DNA from: Effrenium voratum
Taxonomy: Eukaryota; Sar; Dinophyceae; Suessiales; Symbiodiniaceae
Direction of reading: 5' to 3'
Assembly: GCA_963377175.1 (NCBI GenBank)
Contig: CAUJNA010000491.1
Location: 1,180,072-1,244,071, forward strand
DNA length: 64,000 bases
The notes under the pieces were generated by a model that saw only the letters and a program-made list of their open reading frames with translations, ran no database searches and was not told the DNA's origin. Within the stretch, counting starts at the first letter, position 1. The number at the start of each line of letters is the position of its first letter. Shown in pieces: positions 28,731-40,825 of the stretch. Both the position numbers and the translations under genes were made by a program.

Positions 28731-30513
28731 CTTCAAACATAACAGATCAATCAAAGAGAAGAGCATCACTCAAGGCAAAGTTCGCGCCTTCTCCCGAAGC
28801 TGCGACTGGCCTTCGCTCTCAGGCAAAAGCCGGCTCACCCTCTCCCCAAGCCATCTCAAGCCCCATTTGCCAAGGCAACCTCACACCTCCTATTCCGTGC
28901 GTCTCCCATCTCGACCCAACACGTCGCAACAACAGCTTGAATCTGACGTATCTGCCTTTTCCCTGCGTTGCTCATCGTTTTTTCCTCCTAGAGGACCAGA
29001 CTGATGAGCTTTGAAGGATGGTTCCGCACAATGACTTGTTTGATGCGGACTTGAGCTGGGGCTTTGGCTGGTTGGCGGTTCGTATGATTTAGTTGATGGT
29101 GGTTTTAGGGGTTGTTTGGGGTTGGCTTAATGCTGGCTGAGGGGTTGCATTTGGATTTGTTGAGGATGGTTTTGGGTGAGTATCGGGTTTTAGTGTTTGT
29201 CAAAGGAGAGTTGTGGGTGTTTCTTTCAGCTGAGGTCAATTGCAGTAAGCATGAAAATGACATCCCTTTGAAGAAAAACGCCATCCCGGAAGGAATGCAT
29301 TCCTTTCGATATTACAGCCTTTTTGCGCCAAGCAGCTGTCGTCCGTGCGGCCCGGAATTGGCGGGGACTTGGGGCTGGACATGGCTAGGAAGCTAGGCGC
29401 GGGGTGATGTCCCGGGTGCTACAAGGCTGCGACTCGGGCACGGATGATGAGAATGCGGGTCGCTGTTCTTCCCACCACTGAAACATTGCACAATGCTATG
29501 CCTGTTTTGCATGCAAGCAAGCGTCTCAATTGCGTTGGGAGGCTTCAACCTGTGGCGCAACTAGGCGCTCTGCGGCTGCATAGAGAAAGAACCCGTCTGC
29601 GGATGCATAGAGAAGGAGCCCGTCTGCTGCGCAGGCCACCCTGCCGTCAAGTATCTCCACGGCCCGCCAGCCCAGAAATCTAAACACCCTCCGAAACAGC
29701 TTCACACGATCAAGTCGTGCTTTGAGAGACACCTGAGAAGCTCTCGAAGGAGGCCGCGCGCGGGACTCCAAGGTTCATGTCCTCAAGGCCAGAGCCAACC
29801 TCGACCAACCTCGCCCTCAAAAAACGCACAGACCGGCGCCTCCATGGCAACCGGCTGGTACCGAAAGGACCTAAGTCGGCGTCGGCCTCCCATCTGCGAA
29901 TGTCTGAGATCTGAGGCTCCGGCTCTTGGCCCCCGAAGCCCGCGAAGCCTCTGAAGCCCCCGAAGCCCTGCAGCTTTTGCAGGCGTTTTCTGTGCGCATT
30001 GCGAGCGCGCGCCTGCCCGACGTTCGGGAACAGCCACAGCCCCGGGCCCTGACCCTGACCCTGGGGACCTGGGCCCGGGAAGTCCAGGCATTGGGCCTCA
30101 GGGCCCGAGCCCTTCTCCTGCAAGGAATCTGAGAGTCTCTCAGAGTCACTCAGAGTCACTCAGAGTCACTCAGAGCCACTCGTGTCACTCGCAAGCCTCA
30201 GCCTTCTCTGCCCCACTTGGTGGCGGCCTTTGCAACGTCAGCAAGCATCGCTATGGATCCCCACGCAATCGGCGCGCCCACAAGCTTGTGGGTGCTGCTT
30301 TTCCGGCAAACGCACTGAGCATCTATGAGAGACACGGCCGAAGTGAATCACTTTGGCTTCAGCAGCTGCCGCGCGTCGAGGAGCGGCTTAGCGATCTCTG
30401 CTCTGGAAGCAGCTGGCACATCGTCGCCGGCCGACAGCGAGTCTGGCTGTAGGTCTGCACAGGGCCCGGAAACGCCCCACGCCCCGCGAAATCATTTCAG
30501 CTGCAAGCCCCTT
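28731..30513. other. no supportable gene
   Basis: Upstream of the kinase. 28990-29200 is G/T-rich (GGTTGG-type). 30134-30185 holds four copies of a 10-bp repeat (CAGAGTCACT). Several frames are open because of GC content but none has recognisable motifs or paired splice sites. Further 5' kinase exons may lie here unseen. Confidence 0.4.
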
Positions 30514-31488
30514 TCAGGCTTTCAGGGAATCGCAAGATTCTAACACACCCCAATTGCCTGGCGCTGCGCCGGGCGGCTTCATGAACTCCATCATTTGAAC
30601 GTTGGCTTCCGCGCCCCACTCCGCCTCAACTCGCACTTGTGTACTCGTGTCACGTCCTGGGCTCACCAGTTTGGAAGCTGTCGATTTCGCGGCTTGCCAA
30701 GCTGCAAACCGCTCGACGGGGCTCTTCTCCGAGTCTTTGGACACACGAGGCATGTCTGCGTCAATGAACGTCTCGGTGGCGCCAAAGCCGTCCCCAGCAG
30801 CGCAGTCATCCTGGCACCGCTTCTGGCAGTAGGCCACGTTCTTCTCGTTCACTTGGCCTGCACGAAGCGGTGAAATGTGAATAGTCATCGCTCACTCAAA
30901 GCACTCAAGCTGGACACAGAACGTGTTTCCCCACAAAGTAGTCAACACCCCACCAGCCTACAATTGCCAAGCACTCCTTGGCTGCGCTTGATCGACATTG
31001 ATGCGCTGACATTGTCTCGCTGTTTGGGAATGGCCTTGCCAAGTGTCTTTGTTGCATACCTTCTCGCAGGGTGGCACAGCTTTCTGCCCAGTCTTTGGGT
31101 CAAGAACTGCCTCGCCCTTGTCCCGGACGAGCCTTGCAGCCTGGTTCTTGCACAGATGTAAATGATTCAGACAGCCGTCCAGTGTGCCACAGCTCTGTTC
31201 AGTGGCCTGGGCATCGTGGCCGGGGCCTAAGACCACCGTGGCAAGAAAGAGCGCCCCTGGCAGCGAGGCAGCGCGCGTTGCGTTGGATGCCGGGCTCTGC
31301 AGGCCTAGACGTCTTGGAAGTTGCCGCGCACCCAGAAAGTCCAAAGAGTACAGCCTGCGCCGAATGCGCGCAATGCGCGCATGTTGAATATTCTGGTGTA
31401 AACGTAGGAACGTAGGAACGAAGGCAAGCGGCTGGGTGCAAAGGCAGCCCAGCACGAGGCATTGCCACATACGCCGCTTGCGAGCCAT
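30514..31488 (-). CDS. plastid-targeted Cys-rich (lumenal?) protein, 3 exons, complete
   Basis: Exons 31488-31404, 31304-31035 and 30857-30514 join in phase to a 232-residue protein. The start ATG at 31488 gives MARKRRMWQCLVLGCLCTQP, a signal peptide, followed at once by LAFVPTFLR; FVP right after the signal is typical of peridinin-plastid presequences. A second hydrophobic stretch, LPGALFLATVVLGPGHDAQA, ends with an AxA site as in thylakoid-lumen signals. The mature part begins TEQSCGTLDGC and has paired cysteines (CLNHLHLC, CEKVCNKD, AYCQKRCQDDC), so disulfides or metal binding are likely. The remainder is acidic, with no known domain. Intron 1 is GT-AG; intron 2 is GC-AG (CAAG|GCCATT). Plastid targeting is inferred from the presequence; the function is unknown. 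Confidence 0.75.
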
Positions 31489-31688
31489 GGCGCCGGCACC
31501 ACGGCCTCTGATGTCAATGGGCAAGCGCCTTCTTGCCTTCTTGCGTGGGGCTTGACGCCTTGACGCTTCGGCATCTTCGGCTGGGTCACCGCTTCGGGCA
31601 GAACGCTTCGGCATCGAAACATCGGCTCGGTAGTCTCTGGACAGCTCCGAGCCCCCTGGCGCAGCTCCTGCTCGTGCCACCTAGCACA

Positions 31689-31716
31689 AGAGACAGGGAG
31701 AGAGAGAGAGAGAGAG
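31689..31716 (+). repeat. AG dinucleotide repeat
   Basis: Short (GA)n run about 200 bp upstream of the plastid-protein start codon. Confidence 0.85.
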
Positions 31717-31912
31717 ATGCATACATACGCTGTACGTGTATGATCTGTATATTGGATGTAAACCCTTGTGAAACCTGCATAACATATAGGCGCACCTAAT
31801 TCACGAATCATTTCTTGTAGTGGCCATGCAAGCGGAGAGAAATGTTTGAATGTTGATCAAGAAAGTTGCACACAAAACAGCGAGGTGCGACCGAAACCAA
31901 AGAAAGCACAGC

Positions 31913-32590
31913 TCAAAGATTAAAAATCCGCAGCGCCTGTGGGGGCCGCGAGAGCTGTGCCGACCTCGCCACACGGGTCTTCGGCGACCTGCATGCGTAC
32001 GTGCCGGTCAAAGTCAAGACTTTGCAAACATCCGCATCGCGCGTCTTTTCCCTGAAAGCTGCGAGCTCTTTGGCATTTGGTCGCGCTAAGGCTTCAGAAG
32101 CCCGCGAGGCCAGGGATGGGTACGGCTTCCACATCCTGGACTCTTGGAGTTCGAGACTCCGATGGCCAAACGAGAGGCACCCGAAACAACCAGCAAATAC
32201 CAGCAAGTGGCATTTTTGCCTCGCGCGAATGTCGCGAATGTCTCGGTGGTTCCCGTCCTTCGAAATGAGTAGCGCTGCCTTGGACCCAGGCTCCACGCCA
32301 CCGAAGCGGAGTTCCCGCCCCTCCTCGGGAGAGACCTGGGCCCCTGGGCCCAACCCTGGAACCCGAATTCGCAACCGTGAGACCAGCGCCTGCTTGTAGT
32401 AGGCCAACTTCAAGGTGGCGCCCTGGGAAATGCCCACCTCTTGCAGCGTCCTAATGGGATCAACCAGCGAAGCAAACGAAGCGAAGTGAAGGAACGGCCA
32501 CTGCGCAAGTCCTCCGCTCGCTCTCTGCGAGGTCTTCTGGCTTGTTTGCCAGCTTCACCTGCACGCCAGTGGCCCAGCCAGGGCGCGGGT
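31913..32590 (-). CDS. candidate exons, possibly ubiquitin-like fold
   Basis: Three minus-strand segments look coding. About 32530-32585 reads VQVKLANKPEDLAESE. About 32250-32465 reads VDPIRTLQEVGISQGATLKL and continues AYYKQALVSRLRIRV; 'D-x-x-R-x-L-x-E-x-G-I-x-x-G-A-x-L' is the end of a ubiquitin-like beta-grasp in many dinoflagellate proteins. About 31930-32130 reads ARPNAKELAAFREKTRDADV and then CKVLTLTGTYACRSPKT. Splice boundaries are not fixed and the three may not all belong to one gene. No catalytic motif is seen. Confidence 0.4.
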
Positions 32591-32599
32591 GCCGCTCCT

Positions 32600-34140
32600 A
32601 GCGCGATGGCTTCGCGGCGCGGAAATGGAAGTCGAGCGCACCGTGCGGCCCAAGCTGCTCTTGCCTTCTTAAGAAGATCCCCAACCTAGCGCGCAAAAGC
32701 TTCGGGCCCTGGACTTTCTGTCAGAACTGCTCATGCGTTCGGGGCACTAACTCATCCTTGTCCACCTGGCGCTGCGAACCGATCACCCAATCACATGCCC
32801 ACTCTCAACCCTGCGCCTCCAATTCAAAGTCCCCACTTCTGGACTTGATTGTCACCTGCGACGCAGGAAGTTTGGCAGCTCCGGCTTGTGTGGTGCTGGC
32901 CTTCATGCCAAGCCCGCACGCATCTCACACCAGCCTCAAGTCTGGACGAGCCCATGCAGGCCCACTGCTGCCCCATGCCTGCACCCTAAGCTTCACACAG
33001 GACATGACCCGGCGCAAGTCGCTCGTTGAGCCGTGATGGCTGCAAACCCAGTCCAAATCAACAGAAAGCATTGGGCAGCAATTGGGCATCATATTGTCAG
33101 CATTGTCGGACATGACGAATGACCCACACCAGCTCGGCACGCCCCGCATGCAGCGCGCCCGGCAAGCCTTCTGCAGTAGCAGCACAGGGCCGCCAACAGT
33201 ATGACCTGTCAACTCAACATGCCAGCTGAGCGCAGCACTCACTTGGCATCACCTGCCCCAGCCCAAGGCCGGAACCGCAAAGGCCAGGCAACCGTCAAGC
33301 CAAAGATTGGACCGCACCACTCCAGTGGCATCGCCTGGTCGTATCACGTTGCAGGGATGCGGGAGGCAGGATGCCCTGGGGCCAGAACTGAGAACCTTGG
33401 AGACGGTGTCATCCTGAATATCTCACGAATCATTTGCACCAAAAATCTGCGCTGGCCTGGTTGTTCTTTGTTGACAAGGCAAAGCCTGCCGCAAATTCGT
33501 CCTCCGAGACCTCAGCTGCGGCTCGGCGCACTTGGCAATGAGAGCCTCGACGGGATCTTGTGAACAACCTGCATCTGAGGCCCCAGCGTAGCCATCCTGG
33601 CTAGTATCGAGGTACCTTCAAAGAGAGACACGGGCAATGGCAAGCGGATCAGCACTTGGCACACCGGAACCCGGGCTGCCACTCCTCGCCCACCTGCGAA
33701 GACATCACTCTCAGCCCGCTTTGGCTCAGAGTACTACGGCCACGGCCACGGTCGAGTTGCCAACGAAGCTGGCCCAGACCTTGCAGCCCATCGGGTCTTC
33801 CATGATTCAAGCGCCCAAAACTTGCGCCTCCGGCCAGGAGGACCTTAGAATTGCCGGAGTGAGGTTCGGGAGGGCTTGGGGTTCGGGAGGCCGGGAGGTT
33901 GAAAAGGGCTACATTGTGACATGGCGTTAGACGGAAGTGGGGCCATGGGCACGTGTGAGATCGCGAGGCTGCGGCCATGGCACCCCGCGCTCTTCGGCGT
34001 GGGACTCTGCCATGGCACCCCATGCCTCGGCGTCTATCTACAGCCGAGCAACTGGGCACCTCGTTTGGGCCTCCGTGGAATTCTCAAAGTGGGCAGAGGC
34101 CCAATGGCTCCACACATCCACCTGCGGCTATGTCACAACC
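32600..34140. other. no supportable gene
   Basis: GC-rich, open in several frames on both strands, with no recognisable motif and no convincing splice pairs. Probably intergenic sequence left of element 2. Confidence 0.4.
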
Positions 34141-34148
34141 ACACAAAC

Positions 34149-34467
<319 letters not shown>

Positions 34468-34700
34468 TGAAGAAACCCGCTAAGGGCCACAACCTTTTGA
34501 GACCCAGGGTTTCCAGAAAAGAAAACACAACAAGAAGAACAAACCAGGTTCTTCGGCCGCGACCTTTTTCCATCGGTCGGGCGATGCGTCTTGAGCCAAC
34601 GGAGTTGGCATGGATGCGAATGCATTTACCATGTATCTTACATTATGCACACGACTGCATTGTGATCAAAGAAGCGTTCAAGAAGGATGCATTTTCCTTA
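34468..34700 (-). repeat. 3' LTR of element 2
   Basis: Starts TGAAG and ends CCTTA on the plus strand. On its inner side the minus strand reads TTTAGGGGG directly before the LTR, a fitting polypurine tract. Confidence 0.9.
34590..34603 (-). promoter_or_regulatory. spliced-leader-like sequence in 3' LTR of element 2
   Basis: Minus strand TCCGTTGGCTCAAG. The spliced leader starts TCCG and ends TTGGCTCAAG; this looks like the leader with its middle eight bases missing. Sense orientation. The same sequence is in the other LTR at 50703-50716. Confidence 0.45.
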
Positions 34701-35178
34701 CCCCCTAAAGCTTTGAGATGACACTGTGCTGCAATGGGATTTGCAACTTGGGCGGCATGCCCAGTTGATTTCTTGCACGTTGGGCGGCATGCCCAAATTC
34801 CACAAGAGTGGATTTCTTACATCCACAAGCCTGAAGTTCCTTATTCACAAATATATCCAAGGTCGTGACAACAGTCACGGACACTCCTGATGGCCAACAC
34901 CGCCTGCTATGGAAAGGGATTTTGGCGCACTCAGCAGTGCACACACAAAGATCCATGGCGATCCTAATTTAAAGCGGCACTTAGGGAGCCCTTAGGGCTA
35001 CTGTGCAAAGATGGCTGCGGATTCGATGACCGAGGTCATCCGCTCTCTTGTCTGGATCTTGTCCAGCTTCAGGCTGGAGCTAGCCATATACATTTTTTAT
35101 CTCAGGCCTAATGGCCAATACACTGCTGGCACGGGCGCAACTGCTGGCGCAGGACGGGCTTGGTGCTGCAGCCACATC
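34701..35178. other. element 2, 3' untranslated region
   Basis: From the polypurine tract (about 34701-34709) to the end of the last open segment. It includes a short imperfect direct repeat (TTGGGCGGCATGCCCA) at about 34749 and 34779, which is partly palindromic. Confidence 0.55.
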
Positions 35179-35724
35179 CTATGGGGTGGTACACCCGGGC
35201 CACTTCTGATCCTTGGTTCCTGTCTCTGACCTCCACACGCGGCGAATCTGATCTTGATCAAGGTGCTCCTGAGACCAGCACCTTGCAGCATGGTAGACCC
35301 GAAAGTTGGGTCGGTTTGGCAGCAAGGGGCAATCGGGATGATGGAAAACCTCGATCTCCGGACTGAGGAAAGCAAGTACGTTGCTCCTGCCTACGACTCT
35401 GTTGCCAACCGAACTTGAGCCTGATGCACGATTCGCGGGAATGTTGGTACTGGCGTTGATGGTGGACGGTGGCGCCTTATACCGCACACTATGCAAAGAT
35501 GATGCATCACTATTGGCACGCGTGCGGATATTTTGAGGCGGCACTCGGTAACGCACCGATGATGCGCCTTTCGGCATTGGCGTGGCAAACGCTGGCAATG
35601 CCACGTAAACCGGCGGAGGCAAAGGTGGCTGGAACACTTGATCTTCATTGAGAATGATACGGTCACCCTCAATTCTACCTATGTCCGCCGAAAGACGCGG
35701 GTGTTGGCCCAGCACCTGATGCAT
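35179..35724 (-). CDS. element 2 C-terminal segment, unrecognised
   Basis: Open for about 180 codons after the methyltransferase-like part. It begins at a non-ATG codon, with GQHPRLSADIGRIEGDRIIL, then Pro/Ser/Asn-rich linkers (QPPLPPPVYVALPAFATP), and near the end EVFHHPDCPLLPNRPNFRVY. Probably the carboxyl end of the polyprotein or a separate small ORF. It corresponds in position, not in sequence, to ORF3/ORF4 of element 1. Confidence 0.4.
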   Translation of the reverse strand: MHQVLGQHPRLSADIGRIEGDRIILNEDQVFQPPLPPPVYVALPAFATPMPKGASSVRYRVPPQNIRTRANSDASSLHSVRYKAPPSTINASTNIPANRASGSSSVGNRVVGRSNVLAFLSPEIEVFHHPDCPLLPNRPNFRVYHAARCWSQEHLDQDQIRRVWRSETGTKDQKWPGCTTP

Positions 35725-36024
35725 GTGCTGTCACACTCGAGGCTGATGCCTCCTCATCCACAAGATCCCACGATTGACTCCTGTCCATGGCGGGCACGCG
35801 ATGCGGGTGAGAAATGCTACTTCCTTGTATTCACTTCAAGTTAATCAATGTTGAAATTTTGTCAAGTGATTGTACCTTGCTGCTTGTCCTTTCCAAGTTT
35901 ACCTACTTTGAATTCATCGTGATACAGCTTTGAATCGCCGTGACGTGCTATCATGAGGTAAGCACTTCCTGTTGCTGTGCTTTTAAACCACAATCATTTC
36001 GGCGGTGCATACACAAATCAACAA
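35725..36024. other. element 2, stretch without a long frame
   Basis: Part of the element between the methyltransferase-like segment and the last open segment. I see no protein-like frame. Confidence 0.45.
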
Positions 36025-36620
36025 TTACCAACTCTCTATCCAAGCGACCACGTGTCCTTTGAACTCATTTACAAGTCCTTTGGGATAGAGCACGTACTTT
36101 CTCAGCGTTTGGTAATCAAGTGGCAGGTGATTTTCACAATGGCACAATCGCTTACCAAAGAAAGGAATGTTGGCTTGAATGCGAAAGGTGTGTCGGTTCG
36201 TGGGAAGCAGTGATGCACTAACATAAGCACAACGATCAAACATGCCACAAGAGGACAATTCACATTCGTTGCTCATGGCTTGTACGTCATGCTCACGCCA
36301 GTAGCTGCAATGTCGGGAGAGCTCAAATGTTCGGATGTCAGCATGTTGCAACACACGTTTTCCGTGTTTCAAGAGGCGTGCAAATTCTAGGTGATACTTC
36401 CTCAACCTGGCGGCGAGGTTGTTGTTGCAGATGCTGCACCGGTGAACCACCGGTGCACGGTGGGGAGAAGTGTGACCACACCCACACTCCTCTGTATTGC
36501 AACTGCTTGGTCCATGCGACCAGCCGATCGGCGGAGCGCTCAAGGTCATCATCTTTGGTGATCTGCAGAACATACATCTTGTTCTTTGAGAATGATTGGC
36601 CATACAGTGGCGCGAGGTCA
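36025..36620 (-). pseudogene. element 2 methyltransferase-like domain, frameshifted
   Basis: Follows RNase H directly. One frame reads VIYDICSEPGFDLAPLYGQS and then VWVWSHFSPPCTGGSPVQHL; after a frameshift near 36420 a second frame reads LRKYHLEFARLLKHGKRVL, FELSRHCSYWREHDVQAM and SSCGMFDRCAYVS. SPPC followed by an ELxRHxxYW block is a recurrent pattern in dinoflagellate copia polyproteins and resembles the PPC motif of cytosine-C5 methyltransferases. In element 1 the counterpart lies between integrase and RT, so the two elements place it differently. Broken here by at least one frameshift. Confidence 0.5.
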
Positions 36621-37646
36621 AAACCGGGCTCTGAACAAATGTCATAAATCACCAAGTCTCCTGGGTTTAAGACCTTGAGTATCTCTACAGATCTGGCGTT
36701 CAAACTATCGAAGTTGAACATCTTCAACATCTGCTTTGGCTTGATTTTACCTGCAAACTGCCAAATCTCGGGCGGCTTGATCTCACTGAAGCCAAGGCGC
36801 TCCTGCATTTCACGCAAGTTGTCTTTTGGGAGACATTTTGTGAGGAGGTCGGCATTCATGAGGTTGGTGCCTATCCAATAGAGGACCAACAAACCACACT
36901 GCACGGCATTTTGCAGATAAGCTACAGCGATGGACAAATGCCTCGTCCGTCTGGTGACCGATCCGTGAGTCAGCGCCCGAGCACTCGAACTGTCTGTCAA
37001 GATGGTTGCTATGGCACCTTGGTCATTTTCTACCTCAGAAATTTGAAGTGATCCACGAGAAGAATTGATTTCCCCACATGAGTCCAAGAATGTGACTAGG
37101 TGACGGATACAAAGTGTCTCCTGTGTTGCGTGCAGGAGTCCTATGGTTTCACTTTCGCAGCCTGACAACGCAACGCTGGTCTGAAGCCGTGGAAACGAGC
37201 TTTAGTGGACAATTTTTCCACACTATCACGCATCCGGCACATGATTTTCGCATTTCTGCATTGCTGGCTCCCCATGAACTGTCGCAGTAAGTGACAAGTT
37301 CTGATTTCACATCATGGGGGATCATCGAATTTTCGGCTGGAAACTTTTGGTAAAAGTGAACCTGAGATTTTATGAATTTCAGAAATTTTACCAGTCCCTT
37401 TTCGAACTTGACCGTTGGTTTGGCTTGACCCTGGGCTAGCACTGATGCATACCTACCAAGATCTGGCCTAGTTTGAATCCACAATGCAACGCGGCCCAAT
37501 GTGGCGCGATAGCGACTTGCAGCATCGTCACTCAAGTACTCTTGCTGTTCGTCCACTTCACTGGGTCGTTCATCAAGTTCCTTGACGAGATCAGGCGAGG
37601 CGGTCAATTCCTTCAGCGCAAGTAGCTGGGAGGCACACGGATGCAT
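36338..37646 (-). pseudogene. element 2 RNase H and end of RT
   Basis: Two overlapping open segments joined by a frameshift near 37160. The first (37646-37149) has YRATLGRVALWIQTRPDLGR, the copia RT thumb/connection signature, then ELVTYCDSSWGASNAEMRKS, the RNase H start with its Asp. The second (37168-36338) has SSSARALTHGSVTRRTRHLS and NLMNADLLTKCLPKDN, the RNase H end. RNase H removes the RNA template during reverse transcription. Confidence 0.85.
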
Positions 37647-38606
37647 ATGCCACTTGCATCACGCTCGATGGTCCTAGCCAGGAATGTGGCCACTGAGTAA
37701 GAGTCGACTGGAAGGAATCCAGTCTCCTTCACCTTGCGGACCTTAGTCAAGAGGGCATTCTTGAATATGTTCGTGTGATGTTGGGAATGAGATGCCACAA
37801 CAATGTCGTCTACATAGATGAGAACGGTCATCTGGTGACCCTGTACCCAACCACTATAAACGCGGGCTCTGTGGCGCTTTGGCGAAGCCGAAGTCCCCCA
37901 CACACAGCATCGACCAAGTTGAGCCACGCCTTTGAGGCTATTCTTAGCCCATTGACTGCTTTGCTCAGGATTGCGAAGGCTGGTTGGGAGCCTTTCTCGT
38001 CCATGCTGACGCCCTGGGGTAGTCTAATACAAACCTTATATCCCTTGGGAAGGTCAGCATGCAAGAACGCCGTTGAGACGTCAAGGAATTGGGTGGCCTG
38101 CTTGCGATGGTGCGCCTGAGTTAGAATGGCCCTTACCGCCTCAAGTGATGGGGTACTCGAACTGATACCGAGATTCCAGGCGCTGGATTGCCCCGACTTC
38201 ACTTGCTGCACAACCATGCGGGCACGGACATCGGTTTTTCCCTCAATGACCTTCGGATTCACTACCCATCGTTGATGGGTTTGATGCCGTACTTCTGGCA
38301 ATAGGCTAGTGCGGCCTGCTGATTAATCACTTCTCCGAACTTCACTTCGCTCATGGCATCCATTTCGATCTTTCGAGCTTTGACTGCGTCCTGGATGTTG
38401 AGCGTTTCTGAGTTATCTTCGGATTTTACAAGATCGGGCTCCACCAGGAACACTCTGCGCCCACACAATTGATGCGGCTTGCAAACCATTTTCTCACCCA
38501 ATTTTGGGATATAGAAAGGCATTATAAATTTTGCATCTTCACTTTCTGGCGGTGGTTCAGTGAACTTAGTCAAGAGAATATCGATCATTGTGTCCGGCTT
38601 CGGTCA
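37613..38606 (-). pseudogene. element 2 reverse transcriptase core, multiply frameshifted
   Basis: From the TGA at 38606-38604, which interrupts the integrase/RT frame (WDDVS, stop, PKPDTMIDILLTKF in the same frame), three segments follow. 38588-38262 ends QQAALAYCQKYGIKPIND. After a shift near 38275, 38301-37828 reads RWVVNPKVIEGKTDVRARMV, then QFLDVSTAFLHADLPKGYKV and AILSKAVNGLRIASKAW. After another shift near 37860, 37927-37613 contains VLIYVDDIVVASHS with the catalytic YVDD. The motifs are in the right order for copia RT, so decay is recent enough to leave them readable. Confidence 0.88.
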
Positions 38607-40825
38607 GCTCACGTCATCCCAGGCTTGGGTTAACCGAGACAAGTCCATGTCATCCGGTCCACTTGGCGTAGCCTGGTGACCTGGCGCTGGTGGTGCTGAT
38701 GAGGATGATGCGGGCGCCTCAGCGGCCGGTTGGCTTGGGACTGACGGTGCTGATGGTGATGATGTGTGAACTTCAACGACATCCATGTCAGCATCAGCAC
38801 TGGACTCAATTGTTCTCACTTGAGGACTGCTTCTAGGAGAAGGAGGCGCTTGCAATTGTACCTGGTTCGGCGGTGATTTCACATTGATTCGCAATTTCGG
38901 TGGTGATTGCTGATGTGGACCTACAGGGATGGATGCATTGGGGTCTGGTGGAACGTTCACAGGCACTGGTGGAACATCCCCAAGCAAACCAGGTGGCAGC
39001 CTGCGAGGATCATCGTCAGCTTGCTGCGCGATGTCTGGCAAACCACCTTGTGGCTGCACACCTGCAGGTCTCTGCTGTGCATCGTACCAATCCTGATACC
39101 TTTTACGGCATGCTGCCGAGTGTTGTCGGCCACCGAGATAGTCTCGGCTACAACCATTACAACCTGGTGTGCGACCATATCTCCTGAGCCATTCTGCTGG
39201 AGGTTCTTTACCTAACCTGAGTGGCTCGGCCGGAGGATTGACTGGGTCTGGAGGCACTGGCGCGTGTGGCACTGGCTGTGGGGCCGGCTGCATCTGTGGA
39301 ATTTTCATCAAGTAATCACTACACAAAGGATTATCAAATGTAATTTTGTTGAGAATTTTCACAGATTTTGCCATGAACACCTTGGCTTGGGCTTCATGCA
39401 CGGGTCCGACAACTGCGCACACGAGGATGCCACGAGAATACAGAGGTGGTCCAAGGAAGGCAGCAGGGACAAATCTGGTTCCTGCTGGTGCTTCAACGGA
39501 GTCAGGCACTTCTGCAAACACGGTAGCACCGAACATCGAGATTGATGGTGGCTTGCGTTTCTGTCCCACGATGATGTCTATGGGTGTTTTGTCCGATCCA
39601 TGAACACACCGATAGAAATTCAGGACAAATGCCACATATCGGCACACATACCAGAGGGTTGGTGGATCGAATCGGATGTCCCAGCCTTGAGCTTGCATGT
39701 CACTACGCAGTGTGCTCAACTGCTCCTTGAGACTTCGGACACTTCTCTCGGCTCCACCAACCAGTTCATGATGCTGCGGCGCGGCAGATTGCACTTGACA
39801 TGCTACTGAGGATCTCATCAGAACCGCCAATGACTGCTGAGCATCGGTGCGAACAATCACAGTGGCGGATGACGGTCCTGATAATCCTGCAAGTTCGAAC
39901 CAGCGTTTCACTTCAGCTTTCACTGATTCACGGTTATTTCGCATGGCGACGAATCCAACGAGGCCTGATGCGCGCTCGTACATCACAAGTATCTCACGAG
40001 TACCTCCACCTGGCACATGAAGGTAGCAGAAGTCAACCATGACGTCGATGTGAGAACCTTCGGTGTTCCTACGGCGGTGCTGAGTGATGCTGCGTGCAGT
40101 GGCGCAGTGTTGACACCTGGGGTCAAAGTCAGCACGCCCACGGATACGATGCTGGAAGAGTTCTTTCTCTTCACGCACTGCAATGCGATTCATCGGTTTC
40201 GGCTCTTCATCATGCATTTCAGCATCAAGTTCAGGCAGGGGATGATCATCCTGCTGCACTTCAAGAGGCTGAAGTATACACTCATGCTGAGTTTCTTGCT
40301 CAAGCTTGGTTTCAACACACTGCGATTGGCATATACTTACCTGCCGTGGAGAAACACAAGGCGTGGCGTCGGTGGTTGGCATATGGCTCGGGGTGAGATT
40401 GACCTTGGGATCAACCTTGGTGGCTTGCACATATGCAAATGCAGGCAATGCTTCATCAACTGTGAGTGCAACCGACGGCTGACAAGTCATGCAATTCACG
40501 ATGGTATGCGACAGCCTGTCAATGTCCATTGGTGTCTGCTTGAATGACACCTCTTTGGAAGGCTTTGCGGGTGGAGATGAACTCCTTCGCGATGACACCT
40601 GACGAAGCCATGGGCAGTTTGCCCACACTTGGCACTCAAGTTGGCTGCCGTGATCAGACGTGACCACCACTCGCTGGTTCATAAACTTGATTGACCAGCC
40701 ACGGTGGCAGATCTGCATTGCACTTAGCAAGTTGTTCTGCACAGGGGCCACTAGTGCTCGAATGGTGAACTTCTGGATGCTTGGCTTGCCATCCAGAATG
40801 CAATGAAATTTGCATTCAAGCACAA
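38604..40825 (-). pseudogene. element 2 integrase
   Basis: About 739 codons. Near the 5' end VLECKFHCILDGKP continues the protease segment, but a one-base excess in an A-run near 40828 puts it out of frame. The integrase zinc region (RADFDPRCQHCATARS) is partial. DDE core: Asp in VMVDFCYLHVPGG, Asp in VIVRTDAQQSLAVL, Glu in HHELVGGAERSVRSLKEQL. After the core comes a copia-type C-terminal region (FLGPPLYSRGILVCAVVG) and a long Pro/Ser-rich linker (PQPVPHAPVPPDPVNPPAEP) towards RT. It ends at an in-frame TGA. Confidence 0.88.
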
